From Alentia gelatinosa (taxonomy: Eukaryota; Annelida; Polychaeta; Phyllodocida; Polynoidae): DNA of 64,000 nt. Below the pieces are notes generated by a model. The model was not told where the DNA came from. It did not search any database and saw only the letters and a list, made by a program, of their open reading frames with translations. The position numbers were made by a program, and so were the translations under genes. The first letter of the stretch is position 1, and every line of letters starts with the position of its first letter. Shown here piece by piece: positions 47,351 to 57,283 of the stretch. The DNA lies in NCBI GenBank assembly GCA_950022655.1, contig OX465584.1, positions 44,312,723 to 44,376,722 of the forward strand, written 5' to 3'.

Positions 47351-48108
47351 TCAGTATGGTGGAGGGGTAGTATTGTAGAGGGACAGTATGGTGGAGAGGC
47401 AGTATGATGGAGGGGCAGTATGGTGGAGGGGCAGTATGGTGGAGAGGCAGTATGGTAGAGAAGCAGTATGGTGAAGGGAAAGTATGGTGGAGAGGCAGTA
47501 TGGCGGAGGGGCAGTATGGTGGAGAGGCAGTATGGTGGAGGGGCAGTATGTTGGAGGGGCAGTATGGTGGAGAGGCAGTATGTTGGAGGGGCAGTATAGT
47601 GGAGAGGCAGTATAGTAGAGGGACAATATAGTGGAGGGGCAATATGGTGGAGAGGCAGTATGGTAGAGGGACAATATAGTGGAGGGGCAGTATATTGGAG
47701 GGGCAGTATGGTGGAGAGGCAGTATGGTAGAAGGACAATATAGTGGAGGGGCAGTATGGTAGAGAGGCAGTATGGTGATGGGGCAGTATGGTGGAGAGGC
47801 AGTATGATGGAGGGGCAGTATGTTGGAGGGGCAGTATGGTGGAGGGGCAGTATGGTGGAGGGGCAGTATAGTGGAGAGGCAGTATGGTAGAGGGACAATA
47901 TAGTGGAGGGGCAATATGGTGGAGAGGCAGTATGGTAGAGGGACAATATAGTGGAGGGGCAATATGGTGGAGAGGCAGTATGGTAGAGGGACAATATAGT
48001 GGAAGGGCAGTATGGTAGAGGGACAATATAGTGGAGGGGCAGTATGGTAGAGAGGCAGTATGGTGATGGGGCAGTATGGTGGAGAGGCAGTATGATGGAG
48101 GGGCAGTA
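47351..48108. repeat. Satellite array 1, 16-bp unit GAGGGGCAGTATGGTG, about 47 copies
   Basis: Units alternate between GAGGGGCAGTATGGTG and GAGAGGCAGTATGGTA types in longer patterns. All three minus frames stay open for hundreds of codons (Ser-Thr-Ile-Leu-Pro-Leu-His-His repeats), a by-product of the repeat. Confidence 0.93.
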
Positions 48109-49765
48109 CGATTGGTCTGTGGGACGATTGTTTGGTGGGACAATTTGTTGGTGAGACGATTGATCAGAGGGACGATGGGTTGATCAGTCGGTGGGATGAT
48201 CGGTTGGTGGGACGATCAGTTGGTGGGTTGATCAGTCAGTGGGTCAATTGGTTGGAGGGAAGATTGGTCAGTGGGATGAAAGGTCGGTGGGACGATCAGT
48301 CGGTGGGACGATCGGTTAGAAGGACAATCGGTGCATGGGATGATCAGCAGGTGGGACGATTAGTGGGTGGGACGATCGGTGGATGGGACGATCAGTGGGT
48401 GGGATGATTGGTGGGTGGGATGATTGGCGGGTGGGACAATCAGTAAGTGGGACGAATGGTCAGTCAGAAGATCAGTCAGTCAGACAATCGGTAAATCAAT
48501 TGGTGGGTCTATTGTTTGATCGGTCTGTGGAACGATTGGTCTGTGGGACGATTGTTTGGTGGGACAATTTGTTGGTGAGACGATTGATCAGAGGGACGAT
48601 GGGTCGATGGGTCGATCAGTCGGTGGGATGATCGGTTGGTGGGACGATCAGTTGGTGGGTTGATCAGTCAGTGGGTCAATTGGTTGGAGGGAAGATTGGT
48701 CAGTGGGATGAAAAGTTGGTGGGACGATCAGTCAGTGAGACGATCGATGAGAAGGACAATCGGTGCATGGGACGATCAGCGGGTGGGACGATTAGTGGGT
48801 GGGACGATCGGTGGATGGAACAATTGGTGGATGAGATGATCGGTGGGTGGGACGATCAGTCAGTGGAACGATCGGTCAGAAGGACAATCTGTGCATGGGA
48901 TGATCAGCGGGTGGGATGATTAGTGGGTGGGACGATCGGTGGATGGAACAATTGGTGGATGAGATGATCAGTGGGTGGGACGATCAGTCAGTGGAACGAT
49001 CGGTCAGAAGGACAATCGGTGCATGGGATGATAAGTTGGTGGGAAGATCTGTCAGAGGGACAATCAGTGCATGGGATGATCAGTGGGTGGGGCGATTAGT
49101 GGGTGGGGCGATCGGTGGATGGGACGATCAGTGGGTGGGATGATTGGTGGGTGGGACAATTGGTGGGTGGGACAATTGGTGGGTGGGACAATTGGTGGAT
49201 GGGACGATCGGTTGATGGGACGATCAGTCGGTGGGATGATCGGTCAGAAGGTCAATCAGTGCATGGGATGATCAGTCAGTGGGAAGATTGGTCAGAGGGA
49301 CAATCGGTGCATGGGATGATCAGTGCGTGGGATGATTAGTGGGTGGGACAATCGGTGGATGGGATGATCAGTGGGTGGGATGATCGGTGGGTGGGACAAT
49401 TGGTGGGTGGGACAATTGGTGGGTGGGACAATTGGTGGATGGGACGATCGGTGGGTGGGACGATTGATGCGTGGGACGATTTGTTGGTTTGACGATTGGT
49501 CAATCAATTGGTGGGTCGATTGGTCGTTGGGTCGATCAGTTGGTGGGACAATTAGTCGTTGGGTCGTTCAGTCGGTGGGTCGGTGGGACAATCAGACGGA
49601 GGGACAATCGGTCGGAGGGACAATCGGTCGGAGGGACAATCGGTCGGAGGGACAATTGGTTGGTGGGACGATCGGTCAATCAATTGGTGGGTCGGTTGGT
49701 CGTTTGGTCGATCAGTTGGTGATCAGTGGGACAATTGGTCAGTCGATCGGTTGATTGGTTGATCG
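48109..49765. repeat. Satellite array 2, degenerate 16-bp unit GGTGGGACGATCGGTT, about 100 copies
   Basis: It abuts array 1 without spacer. Units vary at several positions. A higher-order repeat of 424 bp is visible: the phrase GGGACGATTGTTTGGTGGG recurs at 48,121 and 48,545 with its surroundings. Frames rich in Trp/Asp/Gly are artefacts. Confidence 0.9.
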
Positions 49766-49813
49766 GTGTTTATTTCCGATGTTTTTGAGTAGAATATACA
49801 TGTGGACCCACAC

Positions 49814-49837
49814 CCTACAACACCTAGGTGTTGTAGG
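49814..49837. repeat. Perfect 24-bp palindrome
   Basis: CCTACAACACCT followed by its exact reverse complement, within the right subterminal region of the 3.15-kb element. Confidence 0.9.
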
Positions 49838-50178
49838 TTACGTAGAAAAAATGAGGGGAAAATGACCCCTACGATACGTACGTAAGCGGTTGTGCAACGT
49901 TTTTTGCGGGAAATCGGCACACGGTATGTATGTACGTACGTACGTAACGGGAAAAGCGGTTTGTGCAAAGCGAACTTACGTACGAACTTACTTAGGATGG
50001 CTACGTTACGTAAGTAAATTGTGCAATACCATTTTTCACGTAACGCGCACATACGTAACTACACACCCCTAACCTACGTAAACTGGTTGTGCAATGAATT
50101 TGACAAAAAGTCCACGTACGCAGGTTTTACGTACCTACGTAGGCATTGTGCAAGGGGCCCCTGGCGCGATAGGGTTAA

Positions 50179-50502
50179 GGGCGAAGGGTACCTCAAGGCA
50201 TCATCCAGCCCAGGACAAATGATACCTTGAGGCATCATTTCTCAAAAATATACAAATTCGTTTTTAACAAGGAAATAATGGAGCAATATTAATCAAATTT
50301 TCACAGAATGTAGGTCTAACATCATAAATAGTATTTTTTATTCAGAAACAATTAAATATTTAAGATTATATATTGTATCACGTGATTAAACACTCAAATT
50401 ATGGGTTTTAACAACTAAGTGCTCGTCCCCTAGCGGTACAAAATGCCACCAGCACCCGTCCTTTAGGGGGTACCTCGGCCACAGGCAGCCGTCATTAAAG
50501 GG
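50179..50502. mobile_element. TTAA-site MITE, copy 2
   Basis: It lies between TTAA at 50,175-50,178 and 50,503-50,506, 324 bp, in direct orientation to copy 1. Shared landmarks are the TTGAGGCATCA phrase, AAATATAC, the stretch GTAGGTCTAACATCATA, the TCACGTGAT word, TAGCGG and GGTACCT near the right end. Confidence 0.65.
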
Positions 50503-51269
50503 TTAATACCAATACCCTAGCAGAGGTTGGCATTTGTGTAACATACTGGCACAGGTATATAATAATGGACGAAACCACTCCACTTCGCCCGGTGAATAGG
50601 ATGTTGGCTGAGGTATTAAAAAAAGTACTCACTGAACTCGTTACCGAAGTCGTCGCAGAATGCCAGGAAGAAATAGATCAGGAGATGTGACTTTCAATCT
50701 TGTAGAGGAAGATTGAGATGTAGGGGCCTATTCTTGGAACCAGACGTTGACGACAATGAAGCAGTTGCACCACCCTAACATGTTGAATCTGCTACCTTGC
50801 CTCTCGATGAAACCGCTGAAGATACTACTCCTGAAGAGCTGCCGTGGAAGCAAGATACACTAAATAACCAAGAGTTGCTTGACTTTGTCGCTGGAAAAAA
50901 AAAAAAAAAAGTAAAAACCCAGCAGGTAAAGTTAATTAAAACATATTGAATCAAAAAGACACAAGTTTGACAGGTCCTAGAAAGAAACCCTTCTACCTTC
51001 CAATCCCAATGTCGATGTTTTTGACCGTTAAATTAACAACTACTCAAAGTATATATAATTCATTGTGGGATCAGAAAGAGATATACATATAAATGCATTT
51101 ATGAATAATAGAATTTAGTAATTGAGGGTTAATATATCAGGATCCAAGGTTTAAATGTGCCAGAGAAAAACCGGTACCGGTATCGCCCCCTACATTACAA
51201 TACAATAACTACACATTGTGTCAGAATAACGCCAGCATTGGCAAATTCGTTTTATAACATAATAAAGAC

Positions 51270-51388
51270 AGAGTCTAGCCTCAAACCCCCATAGGTTTAG
51301 CACTAAGCCTCGTTCTTGCGGGCCACCGGAAATGGTGATTCGTAAACGGGTATCTGTGGTTTCAGCGGGTTCACTTTGGCTCCCTATA
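51270..51388 (-). mobile_element. Partial copy of the GGGAGCC inverted-repeat MITE
   Basis: Reverse complement of one end of the elements at 52,098 and 53,508, ending GGTTCACTTTGGCTCCCTA. The other end is missing. It lies inside the broken recombinase region. Confidence 0.75.
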
Positions 51389-52097
51389 CGAACCAGATAT
51401 GCACAGCTCGTACCAAGGCTGCATTGACAGGTAACTAAAATATCATTCACCATGAAAAAAAAACCCCAAAACATTATAATCGCATGTAAATCTAATAATA
51501 TGCTTTTATCTTTTAAGACATCTGCGCGACAAAGGGTAGGGGGAAAGTATCTCAAGATCGGAGGCTTTCACTACAAGTCGCGAGGTCTTAAGCTTGAAGT
51601 GCATCGAGTTAAAAGAGCAAGGTTTAGACAACAGGCCTAACACCGCACAAGTGATAACAGAAGTGGATGAAGAGAAATTCTGGGCCAAGGGATTGTTTAG
51701 CTTAACTTCACCCCGTATATTGCAGAACACTCTTTTACATTTTTTTTACGAAGTCGTTTGGGTGGAGGGGATGCGACGAGGCTAAGGCTTGTCGCTAGCG
51801 GAACATTGATCTAAAAGAAGAAGATGGTTGTAAATTCCTAGAATGGAATGAACGCACAACAAAAACGAGGAAAGGTACAAGGGGAAGTGATCCGAGATCG
51901 TTCCGGTCTAAGTTGTGGGCTATGGGAGGGGAGCGCTGCTCCGTCGGCCAATACGAGCTCTACTCAACCAAGAGACCAGCACACAGTTTTTCGGGGTGAA
52001 AGCAAATACTACGCTAAGTGATGACTTCTGCTACGTTAATTGCATTATGGGAATAAACTACCTTAGCAAAATTGTTGCATCAATGGCAAAAGACATA

Positions 52098-52441
52098 GGG
52101 AGCCAAAGTGAACCTACTGAAACCACAGATACCAGTTTACAAAACCCCATTTTCGGTGGCCAGTAAGAAGGAGGCTTAGTGCTAAACCTATGGGGGTTTG
52201 AGGCTAGACTGTAGTTTTTGGTCTCTTTTGTTACTTTTGGAGTGTAGTTTATTACTATAGTCTATGAATAACTCTGTCTCAAAGCTACAATGACATTTGT
52301 TATGTTTATCAAAAATATGGATCTAAAAGATTGGAGAATGAGACATATAATCTCGAACCTACATAAAGTACTGAGCGCCTATATCTGGAAATGGTATTTT
52401 GTGAACGGCTATCTGTGGTTGCAGCGGGTTCACTTTGGCTC
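52098..52441 (+). mobile_element. GGGAGCC inverted-repeat MITE, copy 1
   Basis: Ends GGGAGCCAAAGTGAACC and the inverted GGTTCACTTTGGCTCC, arms about 37 bp. It splits the recombinase frame exactly between ...MAKD-I and G-LVGKYKDHSLRKT. The 2-bp repeat at the junction (AT or TA, not separable) suggests a Tc1/mariner-type site. Confidence 0.75.
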
Positions 52442-52681
52442 CTATTGGGTTGGTTGGGAAATACAAAGATCATTCTCTTAGGAAAACTGTGTGTCAGACG
52501 CTTCAGGCCTGCAACATTCCTCCAAATATAATCTGCCAGTTGACGGGTCAAGAGAGCTTGGACTCTCTCAACAAATATGCAATAGCTACGAAGGTTCAAC
52601 AACATTATATGTCAAACCTACTCACGGTTGGGGGTTCCAAATGTAGATCCAGTTCAGCTTTTCAGCTTTCGGTTCAGCAAA

Positions 52682-53289
52682 ACGATGACATCATATTTTA
52701 GTGTGTAGAGGATTCCTAGATCGCTTGGAAAACTAGACAAAAACATGGAGATTTACGGATTAATTACTTCATTTGGGTGAGTATATTGTCATTTGGCATT
52801 ATCCAGGCCTCCCAGTGCCCCACTTCCTCAATATTTACTAAATCAAAATATAGGTTTTTACAGGTTTTTCAAGGCCCATAACATAGGCTTTTATAGGTCT
52901 TTAGGAGCATGATAAGAGTCAAAATATAGTGAATCGCTTTTTTCCAGTTCTTTATTTCTAGAAAATGTACCTAGTACTAAATTGCAGGACGTCAGGATGT
53001 CTGACTCCTCAGGTTATACCCAGCAAGCATATATATGCGTGTTGAGTTTCCAACAGGCAAGCAGCCTGGAAAGAAGTCACACCGACTGTTGATTCTTAAA
53101 CACTTTTATGATCTCTTAAATAAACCGATTATGTATATTTCTTGTCATTTGACAACCTAACTTTGTGTCAGGTTAACTTGTAAAATTTCCTGTACACGTC
53201 AATCTGCATGGCAGTGAAAATATAGGTTTTTATAGGTTATATAGGTTCCTTTGAAAAAAATAAAGGCTGAAGAATCAAAATATAGGTTT
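52682..53289 (+). mobile_element. AT-rich repeat Y, copy 1
   Basis: Begins AACGATGACATCATATTTTA and contains many TATAGGTTTTTA(CA)GG phrases and CAGGCCTCCCAGTG at 52,804. It separates the recombinase body from its C-terminal piece. Copy 2 starts 1,398 bp downstream. Confidence 0.6.
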
Positions 53290-53507
53290 GCCCAGTGACA
53301 GCTCTTGTTGACACTGGTAGAAGTGCAGCAACTCCACGCGTGACCGAAATGACTTCTGGTATGTTTTCCTCCACTTCTATTTCTGGAAATGTGACCGTCA
53401 ACATTAACTATAATGTCTCAACCCTGTCTAATACATCCAGCTGTGTGAACTTGTTGCCAAAAATCCCGATTGACATGTAAATCCTAGTTTATTTTGCGAT
53501 CGACACA

Positions 53508-53861
53508 GGGAGCCAAAGTGAACCCACTGAAACCACAGATACCCGTTTACAAAACCCCATTTCCGGTGGCCAGTAAGAAAAAGGCTTAGTGCTAAACCTA
53601 TGGGGGTTTGAGGCTAGACTCTTGTTTTTGGTCTCTTTTGTTACTTTTGGAGTGTAGTTTATTACTATAGTCTCTGAATAACTCTGTCTCGAAGCTACGA
53701 TGACAGTTGTTAAGTTTATTAAAAATATGGATCTAAAAGATTGGAGAATGAGACATATAATCTCGAACGTACATAGTCAAAGTACTGAGCACCTATATCC
53801 GGAAATGGTATTTTATGAACGGCTATCTGTGGTTGCAGCGGGTTCACTTTGGCTCCCTATG
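53508..53861 (+). mobile_element. GGGAGCC inverted-repeat MITE, copy 2
   Basis: Same ends and interior as the element at 52,098-52,441 with about 95% visible agreement over the shared middle (GGGGGTTTGAGGCTAGACT). It sits right after the C-terminal recombinase piece. Confidence 0.78.
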
Positions 53862-54078
53862 AACATGTCTCACGCATTGTTTTGACCCCATACACATGTT
53901 GTTGTTTCTTTAGCGAAATTGAAATAAAACTTTATTCGCTTTGATATGATGGTTTTCCTTGCTTATTTTTGATTGTAGAAATATGTATAATAAAGAAATC
54001 AAAGAGTATTTAAGAAAATAAAGAATATTTAGAGAAGAAATCCTGACCTATATACTGGCGTAAGTAGGCCGAAGCACA

Positions 54079-54730
54079 AACGATGACATCATATTTTAGT
54101 GTGTAGAGGATTCCTAGATCGCTTGTAAAACTAGACAAAAACATGGAGATTTACGGATTAATTACTTCATTTGGGTGAGTATATTGTCATTTGGCATTAT
54201 ACAGGCCTCCCAGTGCCCCACTTCCTCAATATTTACTAAATCAAAATATAGGTTTTTACAGGTTTTTCAAGGCCCATAACATGGGCTTTTATAGGTCTTT
54301 AGGAGCATAATAAGAGTCAAAATATGGTGAATCGCTTATTTCCAGTTCTTTATTTCTAGAAAATGTACCTAGTACTAAATTGCAGGACGTCAGGATGTCT
54401 GACTCCTCAGGTTATACCCAGCAAGCATGTATATGCGTGTTGAGTTTCCAACAGGCAAGCCAGCCTGGAAAGAAGTCACACCGACTGTTGATTCTTAAAC
54501 ACTTTTATGATCTCTTAAATAAACCGATTATGTATATTTCTTGTCATTTGACAACCTATCTTCGTGTCAGGTTAACTTCTAAGATTTCCTGTACACATCA
54601 ATCTGCATGGCAGTGAAAATATAGGTTTTTATAGGTTATATAGGTTCCTTTGAAAAAAATAAAGGCTGAAGAATCAAAATATAGGATTTTTTAGATTTTA
54701 TGGGTTTTAAAGGTTTCACTGGGAGGCCTG
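54079..54730 (+). mobile_element. AT-rich repeat Y, copy 2, with hAT-like ends inside
   Basis: Nearly identical to 52,682-53,289 up to AAAATATAGG. In this copy an inner element has both ends: CAGGCCTCCCAGTG (54,202) and the inverted CACTGGGAGGCCTG (ending 54,730), flanked by ATTATA on both sides. The CAG...CTG termini resemble hAT elements, though a 6-bp match is shorter than the usual 8. Confidence 0.6.
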
Positions 54731-54956
54731 ATTATATTACAATAATTGAGGACTGATTTGTTGTATATATAAAGAGATTTGTTCGAAATGTTGTGCGCAG
54801 TATGTCACTCATGTATGCCGGAATTCAACTTGGGTGCAATAGAGTTAGACAGTTTCAGTGCGAAAGGCAATAAATGACAGAATAGGAAGTAGAAGTATGC
54901 AGGAATGTAGTTAACTGTTTACCAGTCATAATTTTGATATTAAAATATTGTAGAGG

Positions 54957-55303
54957 GGGTAGGATAAAATCGAAACCTAATTCGTTTTAATCTTGGCTCC
55001 GCATGCCACTCCTGGAGTTTTGGCTCTGGATTTCACTCGGCTCCAATTCATGAAATCACTACGCCAAACTCCAGTCGTGGCATATAGAGATAGATTGAAA
55101 CTCATTTGGTTTCACGATAGAATCACAACAAATTTATCATGTTGGTGGAATAAGCCCTTTAATGTGACGTCGCTCACGTTCCGGCTGCTGATTGGTCAAT
55201 TTTTTAATTATCCTCATGCAATAAATTACACTTTACTGCATGTTCGCCCGAATGCAGTGACCCAATGTTAAGCTCATGGCGTTTTATATTAGGGGTAGGA
55301 TAA
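54957..55303. mobile_element. Hairpin-bearing TTAT element H9, composite
   Basis: GGGGTAGGATAAA (54,957) leads into a hairpin (54,970-55,117; GAAACC...GTTTTAATCT pairs with its inverted copy). The right border is AATGTTAAGCTCATGGCG plus ATTAGGGGTAGGATAA (55,303), which is a 5' end in reverse orientation. TGATTGGTC (GACCAATCA on the other strand) lies near 55,190. It looks like a 3' end and an inverted 5' end joined together. Confidence 0.55.
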
Positions 55304-55416
55304 GTTATATTATCTCAGTAGAGCTCGTTAAGTTTTTCTAAGTTCAGAAATTGAATCATGTCACTTTTATATTGTGGATAATGACAGAAGTGCAATAAAG
55401 TTTAGGACCCAGCCAA

Positions 55417-55800
55417 TTTATCCTATCCCTAATAAAAAAAACTCTATAGGCTGAACTGTATTCGGGCGAGAGTGCAGAAAAATGAAATTTATCGCTCTAG
55501 TGGGATACATTAGTGAAATGAGGTCATGTAAAAAGTGACCAATGAGCAAGCAAAACAAGAGCGATATCGAGAGCATCAACAAGCACACATATGGAGTGTC
55601 ACGCAATTTTCACTGGATATCGGTGAGTTTTATGTTATTTCTTAATATTCTGCAGTAATATAGACAGGGTAGGATAAATTCTAAACCAAACTCGAGTCAG
55701 TTCAGTCTTGTTTATCGCACTTCGGCGATGTGCTATTATCGTCACTCGGCTTCGCCTCGATGACGATTCGGGCACATCCAACCTCGTGGAGTATTGTCTA
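55417..55800 (+). mobile_element. Hairpin-bearing TTAT element H10
   Basis: TTTATCCTATCCCTAATAA (55,417), GTGACCAATGAGC near 55,536, right boundary AGGGTAGGATAAA (55,667-55,679), and a hairpin around CTATTATCGTCACTCGG / CCTCGATGACGATTCGG (about 55,690-55,800). Confidence 0.62.
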
Positions 55801-55985
55801 TTTATACGATTCTCGATGCAGTTCTATATAACTCCTTGACTAGACAAACACTAAAGCAACACGTATCTATAAACTTAGCGTTCTGTATCTAAATCTCATC
55901 CCTGTACACCTTCAAAGAATGGATATTTCACAAAATATATTAGAACAGACTGCAATACTCACAGGGGCATGGAAAGCGCGGAGTT

Positions 55986-56034
55986 CCCAATGTTAAGCCT
56001 GTGGGACTAATAAAATGCCATGGGTGAGATAAAG
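55986..56034 (-). mobile_element. Fragment of a TTAT element (5' end)
   Basis: CCCAATGTTAAGCCTGTGGG followed by GGGTGAGATAAAG matches the reversed 5' ends of H3, H6 and H9. No partner boundary is certain, though GGGTAGGATTTATA near 56,283 could be one. Confidence 0.45.
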
Positions 56035-57179
56035 CATAGATCTTACAAGAGCAGACGGTTCACTAACCTGTTTCAAGAATGTGTTTCTTCTCCTCCTGCT
56101 AAAGAAATGTAGACTTGTGTCCGTCACCAACCTCCTAGAGTGCAAACAAACTACATTCTTTGCCATACTTCATGAGGTAGTAGCACATATTAATTGTGTT
56201 GGAAGTAGGCGACGTGTCCCTTTTTTAAATGCTTTGTTCACTGAGGAATATTCAATCTAAGATGACTGTTAGATGACTGTTAGGGTAGGATTTATACTTT
56301 CTGCGTCTCCTACCATAATTAAAGTTCTTGGTCATAATGTGGTGACTTCCTCTGTCCACGGACCTATATTTATATCTTCCCAAGTCCGTGCTCTATCACT
56401 CACAGAGTTCTTGATCCCGGAGAAGAGTCCGGCGATCGTCAAAGAATTCTTCCAAATTGCCTCTACTACGGTATTCCTCCACGAACTGTGATATCTTGTT
56501 ATTTCTCATAGGTCTAGATGAATTCCCCAAATCGAAATAGACAAGGTTGAAGGTTGAGGAGATGATTGTGCACTTAATGCTTTTACAGAAACACCGCTGA
56601 CGACAATACGAACATCTAATTGAAGTGGCCGTGTGATCAATGCGCAATAAGCGTCAATTGGCGGGAGTTGGTGATTGGGTGCGTTCGGAGAACCTCTGTT
56701 TGCGCTGAGCTCCGACATGAGGGTTAAATCACATACCGTACGGTATCTGCTGTGTGTGCCTCAAACCAGGTAAGAGTATGGAAGAATGGCTACCGATTGA
56801 CACACTCTTTAGTAAATTTGATAGATCTGCAGGCAGAGTGGCAGACACCTATAGGGCTTAGCCTAATCACCTCTGCCGTCCGCGAACGCACCCTATCCTT
56901 ACCCCTCAACCTACTCCCATCTGCCTGGCTGGTTCCTGAGCCTGTTACAGGAATATATGCCTCTGCACCCCATCCTGAATATCTGTAATCATAATGCCTT
57001 GATCTTTCAATGAAATTTTGTAATCTAAAATTTAAGTAAGTCATGCGGCTACAGATTTAACCCGACCAGAGCTACCGTAAGTGGGGCGCCACCTGGTGTC
57101 TGTAGAACCGTGTTAACGGTTTCTAGGCGGATGCGTGCTTCGTCTGTGCCCGGTGTGAACCCGACAAATGTCAACAACG
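56035..57179. other. Upstream region of LETMD1, no other gene recognised
   Basis: Short frames occur on both strands at 56,270-56,990 without recognisable domains. The GC-rich last 120 bp before the LETMD1 start probably contains the 5' UTR and promoter; no TATA box is evident. Confidence 0.45.
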
Positions 57180-57283
57180 ATGGCGGCCACAGTCCGACTT
57201 TCCCGTTTCAGTTCTATGTCCCTTGCCTGTCATAGGTCACTACGGTTATATCTGACAAATAGTCAACTCACCACAGCTCATAG
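57180..57283 (+). CDS. LETMD1: LETMD1 exon 1 (coding part)
   Basis: The start ATG sits in ACGATGGCGGCC. The exon ends CTCATAG before a GTAGAG donor, phase 2. It encodes the presequence only, so it is the least certain exon; support comes from the phase match to exon 2 and the Arg/Ser-rich composition. Confidence 0.7.

Larger units (their letters stand above)
47002..50153. mobile_element. 3.15-kb element with 8-bp target duplication and satellite core
   Basis: GGGACCCC (46,994-47,001) and GGGGCCCC (50,154-50,161) flank the block with 7 of 8 bases matching. Its ends are TTGCAGAACCAATG and the inverted CATTGTGCAA. Subterminal DNA on both sides is packed with ACGTACGTA runs; on the right TTGTGCAA recurs five times at 57-71 bp steps (about 49,889 to 50,146). 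Inside are the two satellites (47,351-49,765). No transposase remains. An 8-bp duplication fits hAT or P-type elements; the superfamily is uncertain. Confidence 0.6.
46676..50174. mobile_element. TTAA-site MITE, copy 1, split by a 3.15-kb insertion
   Basis: Preceded by TTAA (46,672-46,675), starting CCCTTTTCAATC, with three palindromic TGATGCC/TTGAGGCATCA phrases, and ending GATAGGG before TTAA (50,175-50,178). Its two halves (46,676-47,001 and 50,162-50,174) sum to about 339 bp, against 324 bp for the adjacent copy 2. A piggyBac-like origin is inferred from TTAA and the CCC...GGG termini. Confidence 0.65.
46260..50565 (-). mobile_element. Hairpin-bearing TTAT element H8 holding three levels of insertions
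   Basis: A hairpin at 46,260-46,370 (arms about 50 nt, GGTACATA...ACATACC) is followed by TTATTATATACC (46,376-46,387); the far end is the inverted GGTATATAATAA (50,554-50,565). This is the same layout and boundary words as H5. Without the inserted DNA (46,672-50,506) the element would be about 0.47 kb. Confidence 0.58.
50585..53482 (+). pseudogene. Crypton-type tyrosine recombinase (DUF3504 family), broken by insertions
   Basis: Fragments in order: an N-terminal LLDFVAGKKKKKVKTQQ-like piece (about 50,880-50,930); ELKEQGLDNRPNTAQVITEV and KGLFSLTSPRILQNTLLHFF (51,600-51,745); a frame change, then RGCDEA; DGCKFLEWNERTTKTRKG and MGGERCSVGQYELYSTKRP (51,820-51,975); GINYLSKIVASMAKDIG (to about 52,097); then, after a MITE, DHSLRKTVCQTL with the recombinase H-x-x-R, and LTGQESLDSLNKYA with the likely catalytic Tyr (52,465-52,580). 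Gln replaces the usual His after TG. A C-terminal MFSSTSISGNVTVNIN piece follows at 53,355-53,405 after a second insertion. Cryptons cut and rejoin DNA through the Tyr; this copy is inactive. Confidence 0.82.

Noticed and set aside
47067..48143. 358-codon minus-strand frame and two others in different phases
   Set aside because: All three frames are open because of the 16-bp satellite; not a gene.
48132..49762. Trp/Asp/Gly-rich plus frames of 60-130 codons
   Set aside because: Artefacts of the degenerate 16-bp satellite.
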